64,000 bases of DNA from Bacteroidales bacterium (GTDB lineage Bacteria; Bacteroidota; Bacteroidia; Bacteroidales; UBA932): positions 1-64,000 of the forward strand of contig JAFYUS010000026.1 in the NCBI GenBank assembly GCA_017549505.1. The letters are read 5' to 3'. A program made the translations under genes and the position numbers. Shown here one piece after another: positions 9,101 through 18,315 of this stretch. Within the stretch, counting starts at the first letter, position 1. Each line of letters begins with the position of its first letter. The notes beneath the pieces were generated by a model. The model did not search any database. It had not been told where the DNA came from and saw only the letters and a list, made by a program, of their open reading frames with translations.

Positions 9101-9108
9101 CAAAATTA
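9101..9108 (-). promoter_or_regulatory. -7 box immediately before the RluA-type gene
   Basis: TAATTTTG on the minus strand matches TAnnTTTG. Only four bases (9097-9100) separate it from the ATG at 9096. Confidence 0.55.
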
Positions 9109-9242
9109 GCAATTCTGTCATTAAGAAAGAGCGATGTCACGAAAAAACTGACATTTTGGCATATATTTTACGTTTCCTGGTCTTGGCACAAGTTTCGATA
9201 ATAGCATGGGCAAACTGAAAATAAATTAAAAAATATAATATT

Positions 9243-11129
9243 ATGGGAAAAATCATTGGTATTGACCTTGGAACCACCAACTCATGCGTGGCAGTAATGG
9301 AAGGTAATGAACCTACCGTCATCATCAACAACGAAGGACAGAGAACGACTCCGTCAGTTGTAGCATTCACCGACGGTGGAGAAAGAAAGATCGGTAGCCC
9401 TGCAAAGCGTCAGGCTATCACCAACCCTAAGAACACAATCTTCTCTATCAAGAGATTCATGGGTGAGAAGTACAGCCAGGTATCAGGCGACGTTGCACGC
9501 GTACCTTATAATGTAGTGAAGGGCGACAACGACACCCCTCGCGTAGACATCGACGGACGTCTCTATTCACCACAGGAGATCTCAGCAATGATCCTTCAGA
9601 AGATGAAGAAGACTGCAGAGGAATTCCTTGGCCAGGAGGTTACAGAGGCTGTCATCACAGTTCCTGCATACTTCTCTGACTCACAGCGCCAGGCTACCAA
9701 GGAAGCGGGAAAGATTGCAGGTCTCGAGGTAAAGCGTATCATCAACGAGCCGACAGCCGCAGCACTTGCATATGGTCTTGACAAGATGAACAAGGACATG
9801 AAGGTTGCCGTATATGACCTCGGTGGCGGTACATTCGATATTTCGATCATGGAACTTGGTGACGGCGTATTCGAGGTACTCTCTACAAATGGTGACACCC
9901 ACCTCGGAGGAGACGACTTCGACCAGGTGATCATCGACTGGCTTGCATCGGAATTCGCTTCTGAGAACGGCGGCATCGACCTCAAGAAGGATCCTATGGC
10001 ACTCCAGAGACTCAAGGAAGCTGCCGAGAAGGCAAAGATCGAGCTCTCAAGCCAGACTTCGACAGAGATCAACCTTCCTTTCATCATGCTGAAGGACAAC
10101 ATGCCTCTCCATATCCAGAAGAACCTTACAAGAGCCAAGTTCGAGCAGCTCGCTGACAACCTCATCCAGAGAACAGTAGAGCCATGCCGCAAGGCGCTTC
10201 AGGATGCAGGTCTCTCTGCTTCTGACATCAACGAAGTACTTCTCGTAGGTGGTTCTACACGTATTCCTGCCATCCAGGCCGTAGTAGAAAGATTCTTCGG
10301 AAAGGCTCCGAACAAGAGCGTCAACCCTGACGAGGTTGTAGCAATGGGTGCAGCTATCCAGGGTGGTGTGCTCGCAGGTGATGTAAAGGACGTACTTCTT
10401 CTCGATGTTACTCCGCTCTCTCTCGGTATCGAGACTCTCGGCGGTGTGATGACAAAGCTTATCGAAGCAAATACAACCATCCCTACCAAGAAGTCACAGG
10501 TATTCTCTACAGCAGCAGACAACCAGCCTGCAGTAGACGTACACGTTCTTCAGGGAGAGCGTCCTATGGCAAAGGATAACAAGCTTATCGGCAACTTCAT
10601 TCTTGACGGCATCGCCCCAGCGCCAAGAGGTGTTCCTCAGATCGAGGTGACATTCGACATCGACGCAAACGGTATCCTCAACGTATCTGCAAAGGATAAG
10701 GCTACAGGCAAGGAGCAGAACATCCGTATCGAGGCTTCATCAGGACTTTCTGAAGCCGAGATCCAGAGAATGAGGGACGAGGCAAAAGCAAACGAGGCTG
10801 CTGACCAGGCTGAGAAGGAGCGCATCGACAAGATCAACAATGCTGACGGAATGTGCTTCCAGACTGAAAAGAACCTCAAGGAGTACGGCGACAAGATTCC
10901 TGCAGAGAAGAAGGCAGCTATCGAAAGCGCAATGAATTCTCTCAAGGAGGCTGTAAAGGCACAGAACATCGCTGACATCGACAAGTACAACGCAGAACTC
11001 GAGGCAGCATGGCATGCAGCTTCTGAGGACATGGCGAAGGCTGCTCAGGCAGGTCAGGCAGGTCCTCAGCCAGGAGCTCAGGGTCCTTACCAGGGAGGTA
11101 ACGACGAAAACGACGTGGAAGAGCAGTAA
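9243..11129 (+). CDS. dnaK: Molecular chaperone DnaK (Hsp70)
   Basis: ATP-dependent chaperone acting with DnaJ and GrpE. 628 residues, normal length. ATPase domain: [15 protein letters not shown] (phosphate 1), [13 protein letters not shown] (phosphate 2), [14 protein letters not shown] (adenosine). The substrate-binding domain begins after the linker [16 protein letters not shown]. The C-terminus is a Gly/Gln-rich tail ending in acidic residues (DENDVEEQ). It is monocistronic: no grpE or dnaJ adjoins. No CIRCE element is seen upstream. A TTGGCAC sequence at 9183 is the only notable upstream motif. It is followed by a long nested-hairpin terminator. Confidence 0.98.
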   Translation: MGKIIGIDLGTTNSCVAVMEGNEPTVIINNEGQRTTPSVVAFTDGGERKIGSPAKRQAITNPKNTIFSIKRFMGEKYSQVSGDVARVPYNVVKGDNDTPRVDIDGRLYSPQEISAMILQKMKKTAEEFLGQEVTEAVITVPAYFSDSQRQATKEAGKIAGLEVKRIINEPTAAALAYGLDKMNKDMKVAVYDLGGGTFDISIMELGDGVFEVLSTNGDTHLGGDDFDQVIIDWLASEFASENGGIDLKKDPMALQRLKEAAEKAKIELSSQTSTEINLPFIMLKDNMPLHIQKNLTRAKFEQLADNLIQRTVEPCRKALQDAGLSASDINEVLLVGGSTRIPAIQAVVERFFGKAPNKSVNPDEVVAMGAAIQGGVLAGDVKDVLLLDVTPLSLGIETLGGVMTKLIEANTTIPTKKSQVFSTAADNQPAVDVHVLQGERPMAKDNKLIGNFILDGIAPAPRGVPQIEVTFDIDANGILNVSAKDKATGKEQNIRIEASSGLSEAEIQRMRDEAKANEAADQAEKERIDKINNADGMCFQTEKNLKEYGDKIPAEKKAAIESAMNSLKEAVKAQNIADIDKYNAELEAAWHAASEDMAKAAQAGQAGPQPGAQGPYQGGNDENDVEEQ

Positions 11130-11145
11130 GATCTGCTGATTCAAG

Positions 11146-11226
11146 AAAGCAACCAGGCTTTCAGTCCGGCTACGCAAGAGCATAGGTATATGCTTCGCTC
11201 GGACTGAAAGCCTGGTTGCTTTTTGT
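11146..11226 (+). terminator. Long nested-hairpin terminator of dnaK
   Basis: A 23-bp perfect outer stem joins 11146-11168 to 11200-11222 and is followed by T residues. The 31-base apical part forms a second hairpin, GAGCATA with TATGCTT, around GGTA. The apical sequence resembles that of the terminator at 40760-40841. Confidence 0.9.
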
Positions 11227-11430
11227 AACATATCTGCTCCTCCGGTATCAAAATCGTTACATCTCGGAGGACGCAGACGCGGATATGGATGATAAAATAA
11301 ATTTATGTATGCTAAAATAAATTTTAGTGTAGCCTCAGAGGATAAAAAAAAGAAAAAGATGATGAATGTTTTTTATGATTTGGTGTAGTTCACGACCAAC
11401 TGAGATACTTTTGGCGGAAAAACTCAAAGC
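11227..11430. other. Intergenic stretch between the dnaK terminator and the fimbrillin-like gene
   Basis: No gene seen. It is AT-rich and holds two similar AAAATAAATTT words (near 11293 and 11314). The likely promoter of the next gene is TACTTTTG (11406-11413), 17 bases before the ATG, with TTTG 23 bases upstream of the box. Confidence 0.6.
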
Positions 11431-14385
11431 ATGAAAAATATGAAAATATCAGTCATGGCCGCACTATCCTTTTGTCTGGCGGCCTGTTGCAACGAAATCA
11501 TTGAAAGTCCTGAATCAAAATCAGAAGATGACTTCACATCAAAGATGGGCCTGCATATTCTGGGAAGCAATGATACAAGAAGTTCGATATCACCGGATGA
11601 GGACCAGATAAAGAATATCTGTGTGATGGCTTATGACGAAAAGGACGGAAGGCTTGCATGTGCACAGACTGCAAGATCGGCAGATGAAATAGAAATGGAA
11701 CTCCGAGCTGGTACATATAATATATATGTAACTGCAAACATGGGTGAATTTGATGCACCGATTAAGGAGCAGGATATAGGTGACGCTTTCCATTCCATAG
11801 AGGATATAGCCCAGTTAGGGCAGGCCTTGCCAATGTGCTGGAAAGACAGGACTGTACTGAAGGCCGGAGAAAAGACTACACTTTATGCAAAACTGTCCAG
11901 ACTGGTTTCAAAAGTTGATTTCTCTGTAGAAACAGGAGTTCTCAAAGGGCTGGAAATAACATCTGTCCGTTTATGTCAGACAGCTGGAGTGATACGTCCT
12001 TTCATGGAAGGAGGCAGCAGGATTCTCTATGCTGATGAAGCAGTAGACGGAGACTATGCCAGTGATGAGGACATAAGCCGCCTGATAGCTGGTGAGAGCA
12101 TATTTCTATATGTCACGGAAAACTGCCAGGGACTGCTGCTCCCCGACAATACGGATCCATGGAGCAAGGTTCCGGAAAGTATAGGAAAGAAGGCTGAACT
12201 GTGCACCTATATCGAAATGGAGGGAAGATGGAATGAAAGCTCAGACTATGAGGGTAAGGTAGTATACAGATTTTACCTTGGCGAAGATGCTGCAAGTAAT
12301 TTTGACATAAGGAGAAACAGCCTCCATAACCTGACACTATATCTTGAAGAGGAGAGTCTTGACAGAATAAGCTGGAAAATAGATGCCTCTGAAATGGAAA
12401 GTGTCTCGTGGGAAGCATCTTCGTCCTTGAATGACAACTTCCATGAACAGGACAACTTCTATGTAACCGAAAACATCATGATAAATTTCAGCTTCGATGA
12501 AAACGGTCAGAAGTATTGGAAGAAGAGGGATAATGCCTTTTCGTTGGAAGGAATCGACAGCAACGGCAATACAGTAATCCGTTTTGACACGCCTGTAAAT
12601 CTTGGTAAAGGAAAATATCAGGCTACCGGAACCTGTATATCCGAAGGAAGATACGACATACTCATCATCAATTCCAAGACAGGAAAGAAAGAGTACGTGC
12701 TGGATGACGGAACCGTTCACACTCCGGGAATAATAGCAGGAGAAGAAGGATTATATGCAGACAAGCCTGTGAAAGGGTTTGATAGAAAAAGCCGAATCGA
12801 AATCAATGGAGATTCCATGGACATATGTCTCTACCTTGTGGATGATGAAGGATATAACCTCAACCAGGGCCATTATTACGGATGTGACTTCAGCATATGC
12901 AGATGGAATATGAACATATTGAATACCGCATACGGATTTACTCTGACTGAAAATGCCACTATAGAAGAAATACCGGGAGATTCATGCAGCGACAGCTATG
13001 CAGTATGCTATAGATTAAGCCTGGACAACGATGGGGAGGATAAGCAATGGAACAGATTGCTTACCGAAAGTCTCGGCCGCGATATCATACAATTGAACTT
13101 CACGGAAGCCTCTACAGAGATTGAGACAGATCACATGATGGATATAGAAACCCGAAATATGGAGATAGCCTTTATGGCTGTGCCTGATAAGTTCAAGGCT
13201 ACCTTAGGGACTGAATTCATGTACGTCATTGACAATCCTTCAAACATTCCTTTGGCCATCAAAGGGCTCAAACTCAACAGTATGAACAAAGAGCCTGACC
13301 CACAAAGGGCTTCAGCCATACTTTGCAGGGATATCAAGGGGCACATTGGTACAGATCCTCTGCTCATATCATTAATGCCGGAATCGGTATGCTCTCTTGA
13401 AGAAGGATCTTCACCATCAGTAATCATAGATGGCAAGAGATGCTATCCTGCTTATGACGATGACGTCGAACAGAATGCCATTCCCTCACAAAAGGCTATG
13501 TTCCATACTTTTGACGTGAATTACCTCTACTCTGACGACGCATGGATGGGAGGAATATCCGGTGAACTTAACCTCTACGACACACCTGCTCATATGGCTC
13601 TATATGGTAAGGATGGTTATGGAAACTGCGGAGCATTGATGTATACCAATAATTACTCTATTGACCTGTTTGACACATACAACGGTACAACAACCGATTT
13701 CAGTGACTATGGTGATCTCCTGAATCAAGACTACATCGATGAATTCAACGATATCATAAAGGTTGAACTCGGAATAAATGAAAAGAACGAGCTCACAGCC
13801 AGAGCATCAGAAACAGTAACGGTTGACATATCCATATCAGGTACTCTCACGGGACATATCAGATGCGTATCCGTTCAAGATCCTTTCAATACTATATGGG
13901 GACACTATTTCACACATGAACAGGAGTTCAGTACCAGTCAGACAATAGTCATAGACACAGATCCACGGTCAATTGACAACGGAACAATATCAGATGCCTT
14001 TGCGCAACTTCGCACTCACAAGTATTATTCAGTCCAAGATGCATGGAATGTAGACGAATTCAGAAATCCGAAAATGATGGAAGGAACTTTCAGAGAGTAC
14101 CTTAAGCCGGAAAGTATGCAGATAGTAGTCAGAATGGAAAGCATGAATGGCTGTCCGATAGCTATAAGTTTTTCGGGGTCTCTGTCATATGATTACAAGA
14201 CTTCCGACCCTGTCAGCTGGCCGACAGGATCGGGATACAGACAGATAGTGCCTTCATCCTATTCGGGTTTTGACTCAGGCCTGGACGATGACGGCTGTCC
14301 TCCAGGTTCAAGATTCAAAGCTGAGACAGTCAATTTTCAGCCGAAAGTCCTGTTCTATAAAAATCAGGGGCTGTATCATAAGTAA
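11431..14385 (+). CDS. Large fimbrillin-like / DUF4906-type lipoprotein
   Basis: 984 residues with a lipoprotein signal (MKNMKISVMAALSFCLAAC). Residues about 45-330 resemble the fimbrillin/Mfa2-like arrangement of Bacteroidales surface proteins: NDTRSSISPDEDQIKNICVMAYDEKDGRL, ELRAGTYNIYVTANMG, a basic-polar strand region KLSRLVSKVDFSV, and NFDIRRNSLHNLTL, typical of DUF4906-containing proteins. The remaining 650 residues are beta-rich with no domain I recognise; they contain GCALM-like and YNGTTTDFSDYGDLL segments. Probably a cell-surface appendage or adhesin component. Codon use is more relaxed and AT-leaning than in neighbouring housekeeping genes. It is monocistronic, with its own promoter and terminator. 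The family assignment is from memory and moderate. Confidence 0.72.
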   Translation: MKNMKISVMAALSFCLAACCNEIIESPESKSEDDFTSKMGLHILGSNDTRSSISPDEDQIKNICVMAYDEKDGRLACAQTARSADEIEMELRAGTYNIYVTANMGEFDAPIKEQDIGDAFHSIEDIAQLGQALPMCWKDRTVLKAGEKTTLYAKLSRLVSKVDFSVETGVLKGLEITSVRLCQTAGVIRPFMEGGSRILYADEAVDGDYASDEDISRLIAGESIFLYVTENCQGLLLPDNTDPWSKVPESIGKKAELCTYIEMEGRWNESSDYEGKVVYRFYLGEDAASNFDIRRNSLHNLTLYLEEESLDRISWKIDASEMESVSWEASSSLNDNFHEQDNFYVTENIMINFSFDENGQKYWKKRDNAFSLEGIDSNGNTVIRFDTPVNLGKGKYQATGTCISEGRYDILIINSKTGKKEYVLDDGTVHTPGIIAGEEGLYADKPVKGFDRKSRIEINGDSMDICLYLVDDEGYNLNQGHYYGCDFSICRWNMNILNTAYGFTLTENATIEEIPGDSCSDSYAVCYRLSLDNDGEDKQWNRLLTESLGRDIIQLNFTEASTEIETDHMMDIETRNMEIAFMAVPDKFKATLGTEFMYVIDNPSNIPLAIKGLKLNSMNKEPDPQRASAILCRDIKGHIGTDPLLISLMPESVCSLEEGSSPSVIIDGKRCYPAYDDDVEQNAIPSQKAMFHTFDVNYLYSDDAWMGGISGELNLYDTPAHMALYGKDGYGNCGALMYTNNYSIDLFDTYNGTTTDFSDYGDLLNQDYIDEFNDIIKVELGINEKNELTARASETVTVDISISGTLTGHIRCVSVQDPFNTIWGHYFTHEQEFSTSQTIVIDTDPRSIDNGTISDAFAQLRTHKYYSVQDAWNVDEFRNPKMMEGTFREYLKPESMQIVVRMESMNGCPIAISFSGSLSYDYKTSDPVSWPTGSGYRQIVPSSYSGFDSGLDDDGCPPGSRFKAETVNFQPKVLFYKNQGLYHK

Positions 14386-14388
14386 AGT

Positions 14389-14437
14389 ATGCTCCAAAGT
14401 CGTTTTACAGACCTTGGAGCATCTCTTTATCTTTTTT
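14389..14437 (+). terminator. Terminator after the fimbrillin-like gene
   Basis: ATGCTCCAAAGTC (14389-14401) pairs with GACCTTGGAGCAT (14410-14422) with one G-U pair. A T-rich tail ends in TTTTTT. It sits between convergent genes. Confidence 0.8.
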
Positions 14438-14444
14438 AAAAGGA

Positions 14445-15527
14445 TTATTCAGCAGCTTTAAGACGCTCAGCGTTCTCCGCGATCTGAAGCTGGTCGATAA
14501 CTTCCTGGATTGCGCCGTCCATGAAGACCGGAAGATTGTACATCGTGTAGTTGATGCGGTGGTCGGTCACACGTGACTGAGGATAGTTGTATGTGCGGAT
14601 CTTTGCTGATCGGTCACCGCCTGCTACCATTGTCTTTCTCTTTGCAGAAATCTCCGCAAGGTACTTCTCATACTCCATATTATAGAGACGTGTACGGAGT
14701 TCCTGGAGAGCCTTGTCATAGTTCTTGAGCTGCGACTTCTCATCCTGGCACTGAACTACGATTCCAGACGGGATATGGGTAAGACGGATAGCCGAGTATG
14801 TTGTGTTCACCGACTGTCCGCCAGGACCTGACGAACAGAAGGTATCCTTACGGATATCGTTCATATTGAGTTCGATATCGAACTCATCTGCCTCCGGGAG
14901 AACAGCTACAGAAGCTGCAGATGTATGGACACGACCCTGAGTCTCTGTCTGAGGTACACGCTGGACACGATGAACGCCTGACTCATACTTAAGGACGCCA
15001 TACACACCTTCTCCAGAAACTTTGCATACGATTTCCTTGAATCCACCTGCTGCACCTTCCGCCTGGCTGGTAATTTCCATTCTCCAGCCTTTGGTCTCGA
15101 TGAACTTGGTGTACATACGGAAAAGGTCACCGGCAAAGATAGCGGCTTCATCTCCACCTGAACCTCCACGGATCTCAAGGATGGCGTTCTTGCTGTCCTG
15201 CGGGTCAGCCGGGATAAGAAGCAGCTTGATCTTCTCTTCCCATTCTGGAAGGGTAGGTTCGATCTGAGCGATCTCATCCTTAGCCATCTCTCTAAGGTCC
15301 TCATCCTTTTCAGTTGCAAGAATCTCCTTGGCCATCTCATAGTTCTCAAGGATCTTCTTGTATTCCAGACCAGCCTCAATGATAGGAGTAAGTTCCTTAT
15401 ACTCCTTATTGAGCTGTACAAATTTCTTCATATCCGAAATCACTTCAGGGTCCGAAAGCTGCGCCTGAAGTGCCAGATATTTTTCCTGAAGGCCCAAGAC
15501 CTTCTCCAAAAGTGAATTTTCTGCCAT
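14445..15527 (-). CDS. prfA: Peptide chain release factor 1
   Basis: Recognises UAA/UAG in the ribosomal A site and triggers peptide release. 360 residues with the GGQ motif in [24 protein letters not shown] and the conserved [15 protein letters not shown] segment. The codon-recognition tripeptide, PxT in RF1, reads PQT here ([19 protein letters not shown]) instead of PAT or PVT. I place the start at [17 protein letters not shown] (15527); the longer open frame to 15575 would overlap the upstream GNAT gene and adds a non-conserved tail. The GNAT gene ends 8 bases upstream, so the two probably form one operon. Confidence 0.97.
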   Translation of the reverse strand: MAENSLLEKVLGLQEKYLALQAQLSDPEVISDMKKFVQLNKEYKELTPIIEAGLEYKKILENYEMAKEILATEKDEDLREMAKDEIAQIEPTLPEWEEKIKLLLIPADPQDSKNAILEIRGGSGGDEAAIFAGDLFRMYTKFIETKGWRMEITSQAEGAAGGFKEIVCKVSGEGVYGVLKYESGVHRVQRVPQTETQGRVHTSAASVAVLPEADEFDIELNMNDIRKDTFCSSGPGGQSVNTTYSAIRLTHIPSGIVVQCQDEKSQLKNYDKALQELRTRLYNMEYEKYLAEISAKRKTMVAGGDRSAKIRTYNYPQSRVTDHRINYTMYNLPVFMDGAIQEVIDQLQIAENAERLKAAE

Positions 15528-15535
15528 ATATATGT

Positions 15536-16657
15536 CTATTTTATCTTCTTTATCCAGCAGCGGCGACGCATCCACAACTCATGGTCATACCTGGTCCATA
15601 CGTTAACCGCCGTATTTGTCTCTATCTGTGGATTTGCCAAAGCCCATCTGGCTCCACATTCCTGCGCCTGCTGCGCCATCATTCCATGTATAAGCGCCGA
15701 GACTCCTGTATTCTGCCACTTCGGTGCTGCCCCTACCAGCATCAGATCCAGACAGGTAAAGTCTTTCATCGCCCTAAGCACATGATACCATCCGAAAGGG
15801 AAAAGACTGCCCTTTGCCTTCTGCATTGCCTTCGACACCGAAGGCATGGCGATACCGAAAGCTGCAATCTCATCGTCAGCATCCATTATCACACAGCAGA
15901 GACGTCTGTCAAGCTGTCCGATGATCTGGTCGATTTCCTCCTCCACTTCATCTTCCGTAAACGGCACGAAGTTATACACATGACCGTCAAAGGATTCATT
16001 ATACATCCTGAAGAACTGTCGGACCATATTCCTGTCTTTCTTCAAGACATCAAAGTCTGCTATACGGAGATTATGTCTCTGCATCAGACGATCCGATATC
16101 TCCTTCAGCCTGTTGCCCGAACCCTTGTCTGCCGGCATCATATACTGTATCCAGTCGCACTCCTTTTCGAATCCCAGTTCCTGTACTATATCCGCATAAT
16201 AGGGATGGTTGTAAAGACATGAGAAAGGAGCAAGCTTGTCAAACCCTTCTACCAGCATGCCCTGACGGCCCAAGGTATTGTAATACAACGGGCCATGGAT
16301 TTCCTCCATACCATGTTCCTTCGCCCAGGTCTCGGCAGCATCGAAGAGCACACGTGCCACTTCAACATCATCAATGAGGTCAAACCAGCCGAACCTGACT
16401 CTCCTGGTACCATATTTTTCGTTGTATCTCGGATTTATCATCGCGCATATGCGTCCGACGACTTTTCCGGAGGCATCTTCTGCAAGCCACATCTTCCTTT
16501 GGCAATACCTAAGGGAAGCAGCATGCATGAGTTCGTGCTCCTGGCCCTTATGCAAAGGCGGAACATACTGGGAGCATCCTTTATAAAGAGACTCAGGGAA
16601 TCTGATGAATCGTTTCAGATCCCTTTTACCAGCAACTTCTCTTACCCTGTACAACAT
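15536..16657 (-). CDS. GNAT-like N-acetyltransferase-domain protein (YghO-like)
   Basis: 373 residues. It belongs to a family of about 370-400-residue proteins with GNAT-like folds, common in Bacteroidales. Recognisable parts are [21 protein letters not shown] at the N-terminus, [38 protein letters not shown], and the C-terminal [31 protein letters not shown]. The substrate is unknown. A TATCTTTG box is only 4 bases before the ATG, predicting a leaderless mRNA. It is probably co-transcribed with prfA. Confidence 0.8.
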   Translation of the reverse strand: MLYRVREVAGKRDLKRFIRFPESLYKGCSQYVPPLHKGQEHELMHAASLRYCQRKMWLAEDASGKVVGRICAMINPRYNEKYGTRRVRFGWFDLIDDVEVARVLFDAAETWAKEHGMEEIHGPLYYNTLGRQGMLVEGFDKLAPFSCLYNHPYYADIVQELGFEKECDWIQYMMPADKGSGNRLKEISDRLMQRHNLRIADFDVLKKDRNMVRQFFRMYNESFDGHVYNFVPFTEDEVEEEIDQIIGQLDRRLCCVIMDADDEIAAFGIAMPSVSKAMQKAKGSLFPFGWYHVLRAMKDFTCLDLMLVGAAPKWQNTGVSALIHGMMAQQAQECGARWALANPQIETNTAVNVWTRYDHELWMRRRCWIKKIK

Positions 16658-16661
16658 CGCG

Positions 16662-16669
16662 CAAAGATA
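16662..16669 (-). promoter_or_regulatory. -7 box immediately before the GNAT gene
   Basis: TATCTTTG on the minus strand, a full TAnnTTTG match; four bases (16658-16661) separate it from the ATG. Confidence 0.55.
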
Positions 16670-16687
16670 ACAAAAACATCTTTATTT

Positions 16688-17422
16688 TCACTCCTGTGGA
16701 GCGACCTTATTCATAAGATGCTGCACCGCAGCCTGCGCACATACACATCCGAATACCGCAGGTATATATGAAACCGTCCCTACCTGCGACTTCTTGTTTC
16801 GGTCTTCGCATGGAACTATAGATTCCTTATCCGGCAATTCCTCAGAGAAAACCACCTGGAATCCTTTCTTTATCCCCATGTGCCTGAGACGCTTGCGGAC
16901 TATATATGCAAGCGGGCAGTTGAACGACTTCGACACATCGGTCAGGCGCACCTTGGTTGCGTCGAACTTGGCGCCGGCTCCCATTGACGAGACAAGCGGA
17001 ATGCCGTTGTCCACGCAGTATTTTATAAGATGGAGCTTAGGGGCCAACGTATCTATCGCATCTACAAGAAAATCGATCTTATAAGAGCCCAGGGCCTCTT
17101 CTGCTTTCTCAGCCTCAAGATATTCCTTTATGACTGTAAGGTCCAGCTGTGGATTGATATCCTTCAGGCGTTCTGCCAGCACATCACACTTAGGACGACC
17201 GACAGTCGAATCCAGAGCCAGCAGCTGTCTGTTCTTGTTGGTGACCGACACATCATCGCTATCCAGGATGATGAGATGGCCGACTCCTGCACGGACTATC
17301 ATCTCGGCGGCATAACCTCCTACCCCACCGACTCCTATTACAGCAACCGTAGAATTGCGGAAATGATCAAGAACCTCCTCTCCTACCAGCATTGCCGTCC
17401 TTTCCTGCCAATCGTATATCAT
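16688..17422 (-). CDS. tcdA: tRNA threonylcarbamoyladenosine dehydratase TcdA
   Basis: E1-like enzyme that uses ATP to cyclise t6A37 of tRNA to ct6A. 244 residues. It has the Rossmann nucleotide-binding loop VAVIGVGGVGGYAAEMIVRAGVGHLIILDSDDVSVTNKNRQ, then DFLVDAIDTLAPKLHLIKYC and the SMGAGAKFDATKVRLTDVSKSFNCPLA segment typical of TcdA/YgdL. Its ATG overlaps the mazG stop codon as ATGA, so translation is coupled to mazG. The C-terminal GTVSYIPAVFGCVCA is the usual family end. Confidence 0.93.
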   Translation of the reverse strand: MIYDWQERTAMLVGEEVLDHFRNSTVAVIGVGGVGGYAAEMIVRAGVGHLIILDSDDVSVTNKNRQLLALDSTVGRPKCDVLAERLKDINPQLDLTVIKEYLEAEKAEEALGSYKIDFLVDAIDTLAPKLHLIKYCVDNGIPLVSSMGAGAKFDATKVRLTDVSKSFNCPLAYIVRKRLRHMGIKKGFQVVFSEELPDKESIVPCEDRNKKSQVGTVSYIPAVFGCVCAQAAVQHLMNKVAPQE

Positions 17423-18237
17423 AAGCCTTTAGCCTTTCCTTCGTCCCAGATAGCATCCATCTCCGCAAGAGTCATGTCAGTGAGATTACGTCCCTGGCGG
17501 ATTGTCTTTTCTTCAAGATATGTGAAACGGCGCCTGAACTTAGCACAAGTACGCTCCAAAGCAGTATCAGGGTTCAGTCCATATAGTCTTGCCGCATTCA
17601 CTGTAGCAAACAGGAAGTCACCAAGTTCATCTTCAGCACGGTCATATGCTGCTGCCCTCTCATCTTCAGTCTGAGCCACTGCCATGGCATCCAGCTCTGC
17701 CTGATATTCTCCCATCTCTTCCTTGACCTTATCCCATACATCTTCCTTCTTCTCCCAATCAAATCCGACGCCTCGAGCCTTGTCCTGCATGCGGTAAGCC
17801 TTAAGGAGCGGCGGAAGCGTGTCCGGAACTCCGGAAAGGACAGTCTTGTTGCCGTCCTTTTCCTTGGTCTTGAGCATTTCCCACTGCTTTATGACATCCT
17901 CTGCCCCACCGACTTCTGCGGTCGAGAACACATGTGGATGGCGATAGATGAGCTTGTCGCAAAGGAAATTGATTACATCCACGATGTCGAAATGCTGCTT
18001 TTCTTCCCCTATCTTGGCATAGAAAAGGACATGCAGAAGCACATCTCCGAGTTCTTTCGACAGTTCATGCTCCTGGCCTTTGAGGATAGCATCGCTGAGT
18101 TCATATACCTCTTCGAGGGTCTGCGGACGCAGAGATTCGTTGGTCTGCTTCCTGTCCCACGGACATTTTTCTCTTAATTCATCAAGTACATCCAGGATTC
18201 TGCCGAATGCCTGAAGCTTTTCTTCTCTAGTATGCAT
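17419..18237 (-). CDS. mazG: Nucleoside triphosphate pyrophosphohydrolase MazG
   Basis: Hydrolyses NTPs/dNTPs to monophosphate and pyrophosphate, a house-cleaning activity. 272 residues with the two tandem MazG domains. In the N-terminal one, REKCPWDRKQTNESLRPQTLEEVYEL and ELGDVLLHVLFYAKIGEE supply Mg2+-binding acidic residues. In the C-terminal one, EDELGDFLFATVNAARLYGLNPDTALERTCAKFRRRFTYLEE does so. A TAACTTTG box at 18261-18268 gives a leader of about 20 bases. It is the first gene of mazG-tcdA and is divergent from the CoA-transferase gene. Confidence 0.95.
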   Translation of the reverse strand: MHTREEKLQAFGRILDVLDELREKCPWDRKQTNESLRPQTLEEVYELSDAILKGQEHELSKELGDVLLHVLFYAKIGEEKQHFDIVDVINFLCDKLIYRHPHVFSTAEVGGAEDVIKQWEMLKTKEKDGNKTVLSGVPDTLPPLLKAYRMQDKARGVGFDWEKKEDVWDKVKEEMGEYQAELDAMAVAQTEDERAAAYDRAEDELGDFLFATVNAARLYGLNPDTALERTCAKFRRRFTYLEEKTIRQGRNLTDMTLAEMDAIWDEGKAKGL

Positions 18238-18260
18238 AATGTATTATCTGTGACAACATG

Positions 18261-18296
18261 CAAAGTTAGCAATTCTGCAAAAAATAACTATCTTTG
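18261..18296. promoter_or_regulatory. Divergent -7 boxes of mazG and the CoA-transferase gene
   Basis: TAACTTTG on the minus strand (18261-18268) points to mazG. TATCTTTG on the plus strand (18289-18296) points to the CoA-transferase ATG at 18316. Only 20 bases separate the boxes, so the two promoters overlap. Confidence 0.6.
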
Positions 18297-18315
18297 GCAA
18301 GATAATCACATAACC

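Noticed and set aside
9183..9200. TTGGCAC...TCGATA before dnaK as a sigma-54 promoter
   Set aside because: The -24 half looks good but the -12 half lacks GC at the required spacing. No enhancer-binding protein gene is near. No CIRCE element is present either, so dnaK control is left open.
15470..16222. 250-residue plus-strand frame opposite the GNAT and prfA genes
   Set aside because: It overlaps two clear genes on the other strand and has no family features.
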